Below are positions 10,980 through 21,213 of a stretch of 53,022 nt of DNA, piece by piece; position 1 is the stretch's first letter; each line of letters opens with the position of its first letter. The position numbers were made by a program, and so were the translations under genes. Origin of the DNA: Plantago elongata (Eukaryota > Streptophyta > Magnoliopsida > Lamiales > Plantaginaceae); contig JAYMSP010000417.1 in assembly GCA_036897095.1 (NCBI GenBank), forward strand, positions 1-53,022, in the 5' to 3' direction. Below the pieces are notes generated by a model. That model made no database searches. It was not told the origin of the DNA and was given only the letters and a program-made list of their open reading frames with translations.

Positions 10980-12292
10980 TGCCGATCAAATTTAGCTTCC
11001 TTCTTCTTCAACAGAAATCTACTTTCGTAGATTCTAGTAATCTAGTAATGTTACGTATAAACCACCACAAGTAGGCTATGTACACTATACGATGATTTCT
11101 AATATTTCCTATGTTGCTGCTAAGTGTCCAAGTGTCTATTCTATATGTGCCTTGCCTTCATTTCCATCTTTTAATTCTTTTCCCTTCTTTTCTAGTGCAC
11201 GATCTATAAACAACACGAGATTCTTTAATACTTTACTTCGAATGATAAATTCGTTTTTGTTCAATTATAATAATTATAGTATTATATTTAAAAATTATGA
11301 TTGAATTACTTACATCTAAAATCACTCCTTCAAAATAGAACTGATTTCTGAGGCATAGAAAACCTTTTCAATTATGTGTCTATTTTTGGTTAGATGATAC
11401 CGAAAAGAATCAATAATTCAAATATACATGACCATTTTTTTTTTTTGGGAAATTATATGTGACCATATAAACACACATATATACACGTTTATGTCATCTC
11501 CTATAATTCTTCACAAGCTGACGACATTTTAATTCTTACATGTAAGTTTTCAAACAACCAAAGAGGAGTCAAGAGTTGAGCCGTTGAGGGATGAGAACTA
11601 CGGCCCGTAAAGTTGTCTCGGCTATGAAATGGATTTGCACGACCTTCCAGTTGCAGTGAAATTCCGGCTCATGCCTATCTTGGCACTTGATGGATTATAT
11701 CGTGTCGGAAACTCGGAGCAACCATATTATGGCTTGAGGCGAAATCAGGAGGGGAACATAAGGGGGCGTTCGCCCTGTCAAAATTTTAAAACGAAATTTT
11801 TTATATGTATTATTTCCGTTCATCTAGAATCATGTCCCCGTGAATCATTGAAAAAATCTCATATATGTAATTTCGTCCCGTTAAAGTTTAAATCATGGGT
11901 CCAAGTCTGATTATGGTGATCGTACTCTCTCAAATTTTATAGTCCAGTCTTTTCTATTATATTTTAATTAAATATGTATTTTTGGATCCTGTGGCAATAA
12001 ATGTCTTTGACAAGGAAAGTTTGACTATCTTATTTTTTTTTAATTAGTTTATTATATTCCCTCCTTTCTAATTAAACAAGAGAAAAAAGTACTCCAAATC
12101 GAAATACTATCATTTTCGTCCAGCAAACTTGGTAGTTAGGTAAGCGTACACCGAATTCAATTGTGAAATTATGAACTTTGACCCAACAATAGCCTAACAA
12201 ATTTAAGCTCGATTTGCACAAGTTTGCAAAAATAATTTTTTCAAATCAAATGTTAGCTACGGCCCAAAAAAAGTAAAACTTAGATATCCACA
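10980..12292. other. NHX upstream region and AT-rich intergenic DNA
   Basis: This region contains the NHX promoter and 5' UTR side (minus-strand gene starting at 10979), followed by AT-rich DNA. An open stretch at 11629-11910 (93 codons) has no recognisable family and its second half is low complexity. Nothing else can be supported. Confidence 0.4.
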
Positions 12293-12382
12293 AGTATCTG
12301 TTTACGGTATTTAATCTGTCTATAGTCACCCTATAGACAGATTAAATACTGAAAACAGATACTGTATTTAATCTGTCTATAG
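12293..12382. repeat. Long near-perfect hairpin plus third repeat copy
   Basis: Arms 12293-12325 and 12331-12363 are 33-bp reverse complements with two mismatches around a 5-nt loop (TCACC). The inner 19 bases, GTATTTAATCTGTCTATAG, recur as a direct copy at 12364-12382. The arrangement is arm, inverted arm, partial direct copy. No TIR-flanked larger element is obvious. Confidence 0.9.
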
Positions 12383-12623
12383 TCTATACACAAAATATTC
12401 ATTATTTATCTCCATCTAATGTCCAGGAATAAAGAAAATTAGTAATGACCCGTAATATTACCACGAAAATATTTTACTTTTGTATACGATATATATATTT
12501 TAAAGGAAAGTGTAAATTAATGAAAGGTAATTAAAAAAATAACAATAATATTCAATGTAAAAGTAACAATGTATCGACCAATATGAAAGATAAAATAAAA
12601 CTTATAGGTTACATAACACCTCC

Positions 12624-13561
12624 TCAAAAACCACATTTTGTTATAGTATATGTGGATTTCTCTTCATCATTTAATATCAACAACTTCAAGACCTTTTTGC
12701 TCTTGACTCTAGAGAAAGCAACATACAACTTACCGTGGTTGGATACTGGTGTTAGGAGGTAAAGGACTATATGGACAATGAGTGTCCCTGTGAGTTGTTT
12801 AAAGTCATAGCATAACAAACATAGATGAACTCATAGCATAACAAACAGAGATGAACAACCTCCTTTGAAACTTGATGGGGAGTTTAGTAACATCGGACGA
12901 AGTCAAAATCATATGTTGTATAAGAACCTTTTTGCCTATATTCTTTCCAAATATCATCTTGGCCTCATTAACTTGTTTCTCAATTTCACTCACAATCAGA
13001 CGTGTATTGTTACACAATCCTAAAGCTTGGTCTACATTCCTCAATAGCATAATAGAACATCCAACTTTTAGACGGATCAAATGATTGGAAATAGCTGACG
13101 TTCTTATGGTATTTAATTAGGAATTCAATCAAATAAGCATCCTCACGGTTCACAACGTCATCCTCATCTGGACATATGCTATTAGAACTGAGAAACTCGT
13201 GGAAATCACCAGGTAAAAGAGACATGACATAGTTATTTATCTCATATACGATGTCGTTAGTGGGAGCTAATATAGCTCTGTCCTAGAAGTATGCACCATT
13301 GCCAATATGATCAAAATAAGTGGTGGATATGTAATGTTCACCATTGTAGCTATATGATCGAATGCATCACGGATTTGTATATCGTCGGGCAACTTAATCT
13401 CGACCCCACCATCATTTTCCTCTCCAATATTACCATCTCCAACATTTAACAACCACTCCGCAAAATTCTTAATGGTTTTAACTTCCTCGATAGATCCTCC
13501 CGCCTGTTACCCGTAAGGTAAAAATGAGTAGAATAAAATAGCAAAAAAATAAAAAATAAAA

Positions 13562-13593
<32 letters not shown>

Positions 13594-13640
13594 ATAATAA
13601 TAATTATACTTACTCGTCGAATAATGTGAAGTTGTTCGTT
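12624..13640 (-). pseudogene. Helitron PIF1-like helicase, C-terminal remnant
   Basis: Successive minus-strand reading frames match the C-terminal half of the plant Helitron Rep/Hel protein (PIF1-like helicase): LNVGDGNIGEENDGGVEIKL (13370-13450), SLLPGDFHEFLSSNSICPDE (13150-13225), RLKVGCSIMLLRNVDQALGL and LPIKFQRRLF (12830-13075), then SNHGKLYVAFSRVKSKKVLK (12670-12750), which holds the last helicase motif with its Arg. Several frameshifts separate these blocks, and a run of A4-5T units (13541-13605) interrupts the upstream part. No Rep domain is visible and I could not place a confident 5' TC or 3' hairpin-CTRR end, so only a dead fragment is claimed. Confidence 0.85.
13541..13605. repeat. 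A-rich low-complexity (AAAAT)n tract
   Basis: About 65 bp of imperfect AAAATA and AAT repeats inside the Helitron remnant. It creates the spurious poly-hydrophobic reading frame on the minus strand. Confidence 0.8.
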
Positions 13641-14654
13641 CCATGGGTTTCCCATAAATAAATGTACAAATATTCATCCACTCAACATATCATCATCTTT
13701 AGATTTATTGTCAACCACAATGGCTGCTACTAAAAAAGTACTCCATACTTTTATCAGAATAACAATAACTTAACTATTGTTTAGTTTATTTTAATCCAAG
13801 TAAAATTAAATCACATCTCAAGTATTGGTTCTTACATTAAGTACTAGTATACATGTAGATCGCCTTAAATATAAAAAATAGATGATTCTAAAAATTATTA
13901 TTTTCTTCTTAAATATATTTGAAAAGGTAAATTTAATTTTTTTATTAATATTTACAATTTTATAATTTGAATAGGGGGAAAGGGCGATCGCCTTAACGCC
14001 TTGGCGACACCTATTCGCCCTTCCGCCTTATGAATATTTAAATTAGAGAAATATAATTATTAAGCAAAAAAATTAAATGTGTCTCCTAAAATATTTTTAA
14101 AATTAAAATAATATTTTTTAAGAATTATCAATTTTTTACTTTAATAGTTTGAAATTAAATGAAATAAATATATCAATTTTTTTATTTATTAACTGCTATC
14201 AGGTAGGACGAAAGTCTACATGACCATAGAAAATTCCTTTATTTTAGGAATTACTTACTGTAAGTGAATGTATAAATAACGCTTTCTTTGTCTCAAATGA
14301 TACTGAAGTATTCATGTGATCTTGTGCAATAAAATAAAAATGTTTACTATAGCGGTTTCAAGAATCCGTGGAGTAGGAAAGACAACAATATTGAAGAAGT
14401 TGTACAAAGAACTTGGTGGGGCGGAATGGCGGATGTGATTGTGATGTATATAGACTGTCTACTAAAATCGATCCAGAACAGATACAAGATAGTATTTTGC
14501 AGCAGTTAGAAAGGTTTGATATCGAAAAAGGTGAAAAACGTGATATTGATAAATTCTAGTTAAATGTAAATATTAACTACTATTTGATCATGTCACCTCC
14601 CACATTGATCTTGAGAAATTTACCTCGCCTACTTTGAATTAAAAAAGAAAAAAA

Positions 14655-14826
14655 GAAAGTCAATTCGTCGATTTATCTGTTGCGACTACCGACGAATAAA
14701 TTTATTCGTCGTCATTGATCCGGATGGGAAGACGGACTTTTTATTCGTCGCTAAGACTTGGGCCAACGAATAAATCCTTTAGGACGGCGGATTTATTCAT
14801 CGGTCCGCGATGGAACTTTTGTAGTG
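14655..14826 (-). mobile_element. CACTA-like terminal fragment
   Basis: Read on the minus strand it starts CACTACAAAAGTTCC, the typical CACTA (En/Spm-like) terminus, at 14826. Inside are repeated CGACGAATAAAT-type motifs in both orientations, like subterminal transposase-binding repeats, including a perfect 22-bp palindrome at 14690-14711. No second CACTA end is visible on the left, so it is truncated or a very short derivative. It lies inside the NLR pseudogene. Confidence 0.6.
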
Positions 14827-15101
14827 TATAATCTTGTGGAGGTTTGGCTGAATCATAAGTTTGGCAGTGAAGCAATTAAGAGGTAAGAACCTCAGAAGGA
14901 GATTGGAGAAGAGTGAAGGAAATGTTGTTGCAATCTGACACTAATCGTAATGTTTTGGGTTTGACTGAAGTTGTACAAGATGAAGTTACTGAGTTGGACA
15001 ACATGTTAAGAGGTGTGCCGTTTATGGGGCATTGTTTCCATGTGATCGCAAATTTCACAAAGACAATTTAATACAATGTTGGGATTCTGAGGGGTTATTG
15101 C

Positions 15102-15742
15102 TAGGGACGGACCCACGTTTGTATAAGGGGTCCGCAATCACTATCCCTCAATTTTTTACGTGAAATTACTATTATACCTTTTTTACAAAATACATTATAC
15201 ATAATACTACATGTACTTGCTCTCGTGGCCGAGTAGTTGTGTTTTGTTGCTAGCACAATGAAATGATGAAAGGTCCTTGTGTCAAACTCAAACCCATGGT
15301 AGCAGATTCTTTTTTCTTTTTAGTGTATATCTTTGAACTTTTAATATAGATACATTATTATGATAAAATATTAAAATTTTAATTATTTTCTTTAAAAGTT
15401 TAATATATAATTATAAAAATATATATTTTAAATTTTACTCACCATGTAATTGTATAAGCTTTCACTTTATCTTTATCTTTTTAATTTATGGTCTTAAAAT
15501 TTTATTTCTTCATATTATTCTAAATCCTACCACAATAAAAAAATTATTCTAAATTTAGTATACATTGTATTTAAATCTAATAATGTATATTTTAATGCAT
15601 TGTATTTTAATCTAATTTCCAATTAATGTATCTTTTTGTTGTAATTTAAAATTAAATTAAATTAAATTAATATACTAATAAATTTTAATATTATTATAAA
15701 TATTTTTCGCTACCCCTCAACTAACTTTCTGTGTCCGTCCCT
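15102..15742. mobile_element. Non-autonomous MULE-like element with 9-bp TSD
   Basis: The ends are short inverted repeats (AGGGACGGACCCA at left, the complement of AGGGACGGACACA at right). They are flanked by GGTTATTGC (15093-15101) and GGTTACTGC (15743-15751), a 9-bp target duplication with one mismatch, as expected for Mutator-like elements. The 641-bp interior is AT-rich and non-coding apart from a tRNA-like patch at about 15226-15300. The insertion splits the NLR pseudogene inside the codons for CWDSEG. Confidence 0.75.
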
Positions 15743-16362
15743 GGTTACTGCCTAGAGATAAAGAATACACGGTAAGACAAGCACGAGAGGATCGAAGCAG
15801 ATATTTTGGCAAGACTTATAGACACAGGCCTATTATATGCTAATTCTGATGATGATTTTGTTGATATGTTGTTCTTCTTCAGGCGAATAGCACTGGACGA
15901 ATGTGGTAATCGACAAGGAATTCAAATTTGGGTTGAGAATCCAACAAAAGGATTTCCTACAGATGAGTGCACCCACATCTCTTGCATGTTTTTGCAGTAC
16001 AATCCAGTGTTGCAAGAACTTCCAGATGACTCTTTTCAGTACATGGAAAATCTTAAAGTGTTGAACTTGACAAATAAGTTCACTGCCTAGTTCAATTAAA
16101 TGTTTGAAGAATTTGGCAAGTTTATATGTAAATGGGTGTTCAACCCTGCAATCTGAAATGAATCAACTCTTGAAGCTTAAAATACTTTATATTCGTAAAA
16201 CTTCAATTAATCCTTGGTTGCCACGAGAAATTGGGGATGTGGTTCATCTGAGTTATTTGCAGTTGTCATTTGACTACCAAGGGTGCAACAATGGTTGTGA
16301 ATGTGATGGAATAGTAGCTTAGGAAATTGTCTGCAAGCTTAATTTGGAGTTGTGTAATCAAA

Positions 16363-16860
16363 GAATGAAGGTTTTAACTGATAAAGACAGGTCTGAAAGA
16401 AGTTTTGTGGTGGGAGATTGAGTATACCTCAAGTTAAAACCTTACAGGCAGAATTCTATAAGGAACAACAATGTTTGGAAATTAACTCCTAAGTATGCTG
16501 GTCCCTTCCAAGTGGTGGAGAAGATAGGGGAGTTAGCACACAAGTTGTTGTTGCCTGTTGATAGTAAGATTCACCATGTGTTCCATGTTTCTCTGCTCAA
16601 GAAACGAGTGGAATAGCTGACAGAGTGATGAGGTCTATGCCTTCTATGAACACAGAAGGATCGATTGTGTCAGTACTATTAAACATTCTGGCCAGAAGGA
16701 TGATCAAGAGGAATAATGTTGATGTTGGCCAAGTGTTAATTCAGTGGAAACATCTACCAGAAGATGAGGCTGCTTGGGAGGATTATTAAGCCACTATGAA
16801 GACTAGCTTTCCAGGTTTCCAAGCTTGTGGACACGCTGAAAATGAAGGAGGGAGGAATGC
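16363..16860 (+). pseudogene. Ty3/Gypsy chromovirus polyprotein 3' end with chromodomain
   Basis: It begins MKVLTDKDRSERSFVVGD and continues VYLKLKPYRQNSIRNN, LTPKYAGPFQVVEKIG and KIHHVFHVSLLKK, the integrase C-terminal (GPY/F) module of plant chromoviruses. After a frameshift, VLIQWKHLPEDEAAWEDY is a chromodomain-type tail. Stop codons interrupt it. It starts only about 40 bp after the last NLR leucine-rich codons, so a truncated retroelement abuts the pseudogene. Confidence 0.85.
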
Positions 16861-16869
16861 CACAAGCAC

Positions 16870-18317
16870 TAGTTTGATCTTGGTTATTTTTAGCGGGATT
16901 TGGCCTTTTTAAATGAAGTCGTGTTTTACTTTCAATTAGTAGTATTACATTTTCAATAAATGGTCAAGATGTTAGTAACGGTTATGATCGAACGAATGTT
17001 GTAGCTTGTGATCTTCAGCCTTGTATTCGAGCTATAAAAGCTCAGTGACTCAGCCTTTGTGACTTATCAATCAAGCAAAGTCTTTTAGCTCTCTACCATT
17101 TAGATATTTTTAGTAGATAACCGTTCGTGGTGTAACAAGACAATGGCTGCAGGCGTGTTAGTTTTGCAAGATCAGAATAACCAAGCAGCACGTAGTATAC
17201 AACTAGAAGGATTAGTATCAAACCGTGGTGTCCCATGGGCACTGAAACTCCTATGTGAAAATTAGAAACAAGTGTCGAACGTAACCAAGAACCAGGCCTC
17301 TCCCCCAACGAGCCTGTTGATTTCTTGGTAACTTGCCTTGGTTATTGTAAGTGTGAGTTTTTATGTGAGTGTATTAGTTACACTTCAGAATTTACTATAC
17401 AGTATACTAAGTATATCATCATTGGTGTATCGACTACACTGGATATATACAATTCACACTCAAAGTCCTAATCGAACTCGACTTTGATTACTATTACGAT
17501 AGTTTTTACCTTTATTCACTAACATAACAAGTTACATAGTAGTGTATGTCTACTGTATGCAGGAAATCGAGACATGAGATATCTTAGAATCCAAAGGCGA
17601 TTAAAAGTCGAAGTATGTGCTAGGATAAGGAGATTGAAGATCGACTGGATAAGAAGAGATCGAGTAAGAAGTCGAAGATTGACATGAATCATAATACAAC
17701 TCAATGTATGACTCTATCCCAAGAAGTCGGCCATGAAGAATCTCTATATATAGAGCATTATACATTGAAGACAAATCACGTGTTTCAAGCAAGCCATTCC
17801 CATCATACAATTGTTAGCTTTTTCACGCATTTGTCATCTAACCTTTTCCAAGTTTTGTCTAGTTGTTAGTCCAGAGATTAAGAGTTAGATTAGTATGGTT
17901 AATTCCTTACAAGTACTTGGTTGTTTTGCATCTAGTTGTATTCATAGAATAGAGCTAGAGTAGTAACCGTGTATTCATTATTTATTTTTTCATATAGTGG
18001 ATACTTTCACCTTGAGGCTCGGTGGATTTTCGACATAGATAACATGCTAGAAACTTATATATTGTCTCAGTTTATTTTCGATGTCTAATTGATTTATATA
18101 AGTTTCTATCGAGTCGTTGGGTGTACTTAATATATTCTTCACTGTTTACTGAGAAGGTATGTAGTCATTATACATAGGTGTGTCGTTGTAGTTATCAAAG
18201 TACCGGTCCTTATACTATTTCAGTTATATATCCAGATGGTTTTCGTTGCATTCATTTGTTGTGTGTCAGGATAAGGTAACTGATTTGGTGGGTTCTTTTT
18301 CCTTTATTTTTTGGGGG
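16870..18317. other. LTR-like and unclassified repeat DNA
   Basis: No coding sequence is supported. A TATA-like GCTATAAAAGC at about 17033-17043 downstream of the Gypsy fragment could belong to its 3' LTR. A sequence resembling a tRNA-Met primer-binding site (TTAGTATCAAACC) occurs near 17211-17223, which would belong to a second element or a tandem copy. From 17,340 to 18,290 there is further promoter-like DNA (TCTATATATAGAGC at about 17742-17755) that I could not classify. Confidence 0.35.
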
Positions 18318-19337
18318 GAAATCCAAAAAAGGTAACTTAAGTTGTGTCATTACCGGAAAAGGTACCTTATTTTGTGACTGTCCGATTTTGGTACTTTATA
18401 TTTATCAGTTGTCTAATTTGGGTACTCCTTCAATCAAATTTGACCGGAAAAAATTAAAAATTCTGGAAAAGGTACCTTATTTTGTGACAGTCTAATTTTG
18501 GTACCTTATATTTTTCATCTGTCCAATTTTAGTACTCCGTCGATTAAATTTGACCTAATTAATATGCATTAGCGTGAATTAACATATCTTCCATCAAAAT
18601 GTCGTGTGAATAACATAAACTTTGAATTAAAAATTATTATAAAAAATTAAAATAAATTCTAATATGAAAAATAAACATAAACTCAAATTGATAAAAAAAA
18701 TCATCAAAGTCTAATAATATAATTCTGTTTTATAAAACAAAACTCACACACCCATTCTTTTCTAACTATTCCAATAACATTAGTAGGCGTATCCCACTAT
18801 GTTCTTTATGAAATCGATTAATTTTGGATGGAGGGAAGTCGATTAGGGTTGTTGGAATAATTGGGGAAGAATTGATGTGTGGGTTTTATTTTATAAAAGA
18901 GGATTATATTATGGTATATCGATTTTTTTTATTGAATGTCATATTTATTTTTAGATTAAAATTAATTTTTTAATTATTATTAATTTTTTATTCAAACTAC
19001 GTGTTAACGGAAAATGTGTTAATTCACGCTAATGCGCACTAGTTAGGTCAAAATTAATGGTTCATTCAATTTTAATCAAATTAGTACTCACATTGATTAA
19101 CTGAAAATTATAAATATCAAAATTGAATTGTCACAAAATAAGATACATTTTTCGGTAATTACACAATTTAAAGTATCTTTTTTTAACTTTTTTCTACAAA
19201 ATTAACGGTCCCGTCAAATTTGACTGACGAAGTACCTAAATTGAACAAAAGATAAATATAAAATATTAAAATCGAATGATCAAAAAATAAGATACATTTT
19301 TCAATAATGGCACAAGATACCTTTTTTGGATTTTCTC
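18318..19337. mobile_element. 1-kb inverted-repeat (MULE-like) element with duplicated arm module
   Basis: The termini GAAATCCAAAAAAGGTAAC (left) and the complement of GAAAATCCAAAAAAGGTA (right) form inverted repeats that continue diverged for about 250 bp per arm. Flanks TTTTTTGGG and TTTTTTTTGGG may be a target duplication. In the left arm a 91-bp module occurs twice, at 18355-18445 and 18465-18555 (both begin GGAAAAGGTACCTTATTTTG and end AAATTTGACC). The right arm has two diverged inverted copies. The centre is AT-rich and non-coding. Confidence 0.75.
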
Positions 19338-20324
19338 TTTTTTTTGGGCTTTAACTATGTTCCCCTGATATTATCATTTGATATTGGTGTGGAACATTTT
19401 AGTTTTATCACTGTGTGAGCAATGTGAATTCATTGTCGTAAGTTCTGTAAAACAATGGAACCAGTTTACGTGAACATATGCATTTCGAATTCATTGTTGG
19501 AATGGTTTTCATAAGCAGCGTTACAACTATGACTATGAGAGTGTTGGATGTTTATGAAAGGATGGATCCCAGGCACAATTAATATTGCACAACTGAAAAA
19601 CTCAAGACTTTTATTGCATGCAAACAAGTAGAATGGTTTTTACAAACTCAACTCACTAGAACTTCTACTTGTTTCTTTGCGCTCTCTCTCTTAATATGTA
19701 CAAAAGCTTAGTCTAGTATACATACATTACTAGGTCGGTGGAGTCTAAGCAATTATCAACCATGTCTCCAAGAATCTTCTAGAGACAAGAGCAGTAGTAG
19801 ATTCAAGACTGATAGTTCATCTGCTGATAAGATAAAGATACTCAAAACTGGACAGGATTACAGAGTGATATCGACTCGAACAATTGAAGTTTATCATCGG
19901 TTAAATTCCTCTAATATGATCATGTTCATATGAACTGAAAAATAAGATTGGGTAGCACACTATTTGATCCATGAAAATGAAAAGAGGGAATTAATTTCTT
20001 CATTCATATATATGATCATGCATATTAGAACATTGGCGCAACATAAGAACATACATCTACCTAGCTATGAAGCTATCAAAAGATTACACATCGATCAAGA
20101 TTCAGAATCAAAATATTAAAAGTAGTTGTTCGCTTGTTGCAGTAACAAACAAATAGGTGATAATTGGAAGAATTATATACAGTTTGTTGGAGGGGAAATT
20201 AAAATTATAGATAATAAAGCATATGATCGATTGTATTTTATGTGTAGTCGTTGTTGTAGATAATAATTATTACTTATGAAGCAAAATCTATAAAACAGAT
20301 CTTAAATGCATCACAAGCAAAATT
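19338..20324. other. Intergenic, nothing recognised
   Basis: AT-rich DNA between the inverted-repeat element and the MADS gene. I see no gene, tRNA or clear repeat; the right part will include the 3' UTR of the minus-strand MADS gene. Confidence 0.4.
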
Positions 20325-20369
20325 ATCAACATGACATTCCATTACTCTATCAACATGACATTCCATTAC
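20325..20369. repeat. 21-bp tandem duplication across the MADS stop codon
   Basis: ATCAACATGACATTCCATTA(C) occurs at 20325-20345 and again at 20349-20369, a 24-bp period. The stop codon (20350-20352) lies in the right copy, so the left copy is a duplicate of the last codons now in the 3' UTR. Confidence 0.9.
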
Positions 20370-21213
20370 AATTCGCAAGACCAGAGAATGAAAAGGAACT
20401 AGCTAGCGGTAACAACTCCGGTGGCTGTGCGTAGCATGCCATTGGCCGTGTTCCAGGGGTGTTGGAAACAGCCCCGTGCAACAAAATTGCGTCACATAGT
20501 TCTTGATCAGAAATACGTTCATTCATCAAGGACGCCATCGTCATACTCGGTGGATTCATCTGCTCATCAACACTTGAGAAGTTGTAATCGTTCATCAGAG
20601 CGAACAAACTCCAGTCAAATTGATTCTCATTCACATTCATCTGATCAACCGCAGTCGAGTAGTTGTAATCATAAGGTACAAACTCCGGTTGTTGTTTGTT
20701 CATCATACTCCAGTCAAATTGATTCACATCCGTGTCTGCAGCAACTACATCCGATTTACTCTTCTTTAACTCTTCCATCCTCGACTTAACCAGCTCAATC
20801 TTTCTTCCCAAATCCGCAGCAAACTTTCTTAACTCTGGTTCTGTCGACATGTTCATTGACTCAACCGGAATCGGATACTTAGACTCGTCGTTCTTCTTGC
20901 GTAGCGTATTCAGTTCTTCCTCGATCTTTTGCTTCCTAGCGTTGAAAAGATCAGACAGGCCATAAGTCTTTCCAGATCGTCCGTTGCTTCTGGCCTTGTA
21001 CTTCCCGATCAACTCGCGAACATGGTTACGATTGGCAGGCCATATCTCAGGCGTCTCGGATGATCCGTCATAGATAATGGCACAGGCTTTGACATGACAG
21101 AGAGTAGTAAACTCGTTCAGCTTCTTGATCAAACCTTTCTTTCTGACAGTGAAAGTTTTCTTCCGTCTCTTTTCATCAACCATGTAATTCAGCTCAAGCT
21201 TTTTTTTACCCAT
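20350..21213 (-). CDS. AGL80: Type I (Mgamma) MADS-box factor, AGL80-like
   Basis: A single exon of 287 codons, intronless as usual for type I MADS genes. Residues 1-60 form the MADS domain (MGKKKLELNYMVDEKRRKKT, VRKKGLIKKLNEFTTLCHVK, ACAIIYDGSSETPEIWPANR); the IYD...PEIWP stretch is typical of the AGL80/AGL62-related Mgamma group. No K-box is present; residues 95-160 are a charged, coiled-coil-like region. The C-terminal part has an internal duplication: NQFDWS followed by an acidic/aromatic block ending in SSVDEQMN or STAVDQMN occurs twice. AGL80 works in the central cell and endosperm with AGL61; orthology here is by family resemblance only. An (AT)n run at 21265-21283 sits about 50 bp upstream of the start. 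Confidence 0.88.
   Translation of the reverse strand: MGKKKLELNYMVDEKRRKKTFTVRKKGLIKKLNEFTTLCHVKACAIIYDGSSETPEIWPANRNHVRELIGKYKARSNGRSGKTYGLSDLFNARKQKIEEELNTLRKKNDESKYPIPVESMNMSTEPELRKFAADLGRKIELVKSRMEELKKSKSDVVAADTDVNQFDWSMMNKQQPEFVPYDYNYSTAVDQMNVNENQFDWSLFALMNDYNFSSVDEQMNPPSMTMASLMNERISDQELCDAILLHGAVSNTPGTRPMACYAQPPELLPLASSFSFSGLANCNGMSC

Larger units (their letters stand above)
14346..16322 (+). pseudogene. CC-NBS-LRR resistance gene pseudogene, split by insertions
   Basis: Three separated pieces of one NLR are recognisable. At 14346-14570: a P-loop region reading IRGVGKTTILKKLYKELGG, then after a frameshift KIDPEQIQDSILQQLERFDIEKGEK. At 14830-15092: NLVEVWLNHKFGSEAIK and ALFPCDRKFHKDNLIQCWDSEG, the RNBS-D/ARC2 end of NB-ARC (usual form LYCALFPEDY...LIECWIAEG). 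At 15752-16322: the NB-ARC/LRR linker (DILARLIDTGLLYANSDDDF) and LRRs (LQELPDDSFQYMENLKVLNL, LKNLASLYVNGCSTLQSEMN, LLKLKILYIRKTSINPWLPR). A CACTA-like end and a MULE-like element separate the pieces, and several frameshifts and stops occur. Functional NLRs of this kind are intracellular immune receptors; this copy is dead. Confidence 0.85.

Noticed and set aside
11629..11910. 93-codon frame starting MDLHDLPVAVKFRLM
   Set aside because: No recognisable domain, and its second half is low-complexity intergenic DNA.
17340..18290. Endogenous pararetrovirus promoter (TATATATAG box with leader-like sequence)
   Set aside because: No viral coding block (movement protein, coat or reverse transcriptase) is adjacent, so the assignment cannot be supported.
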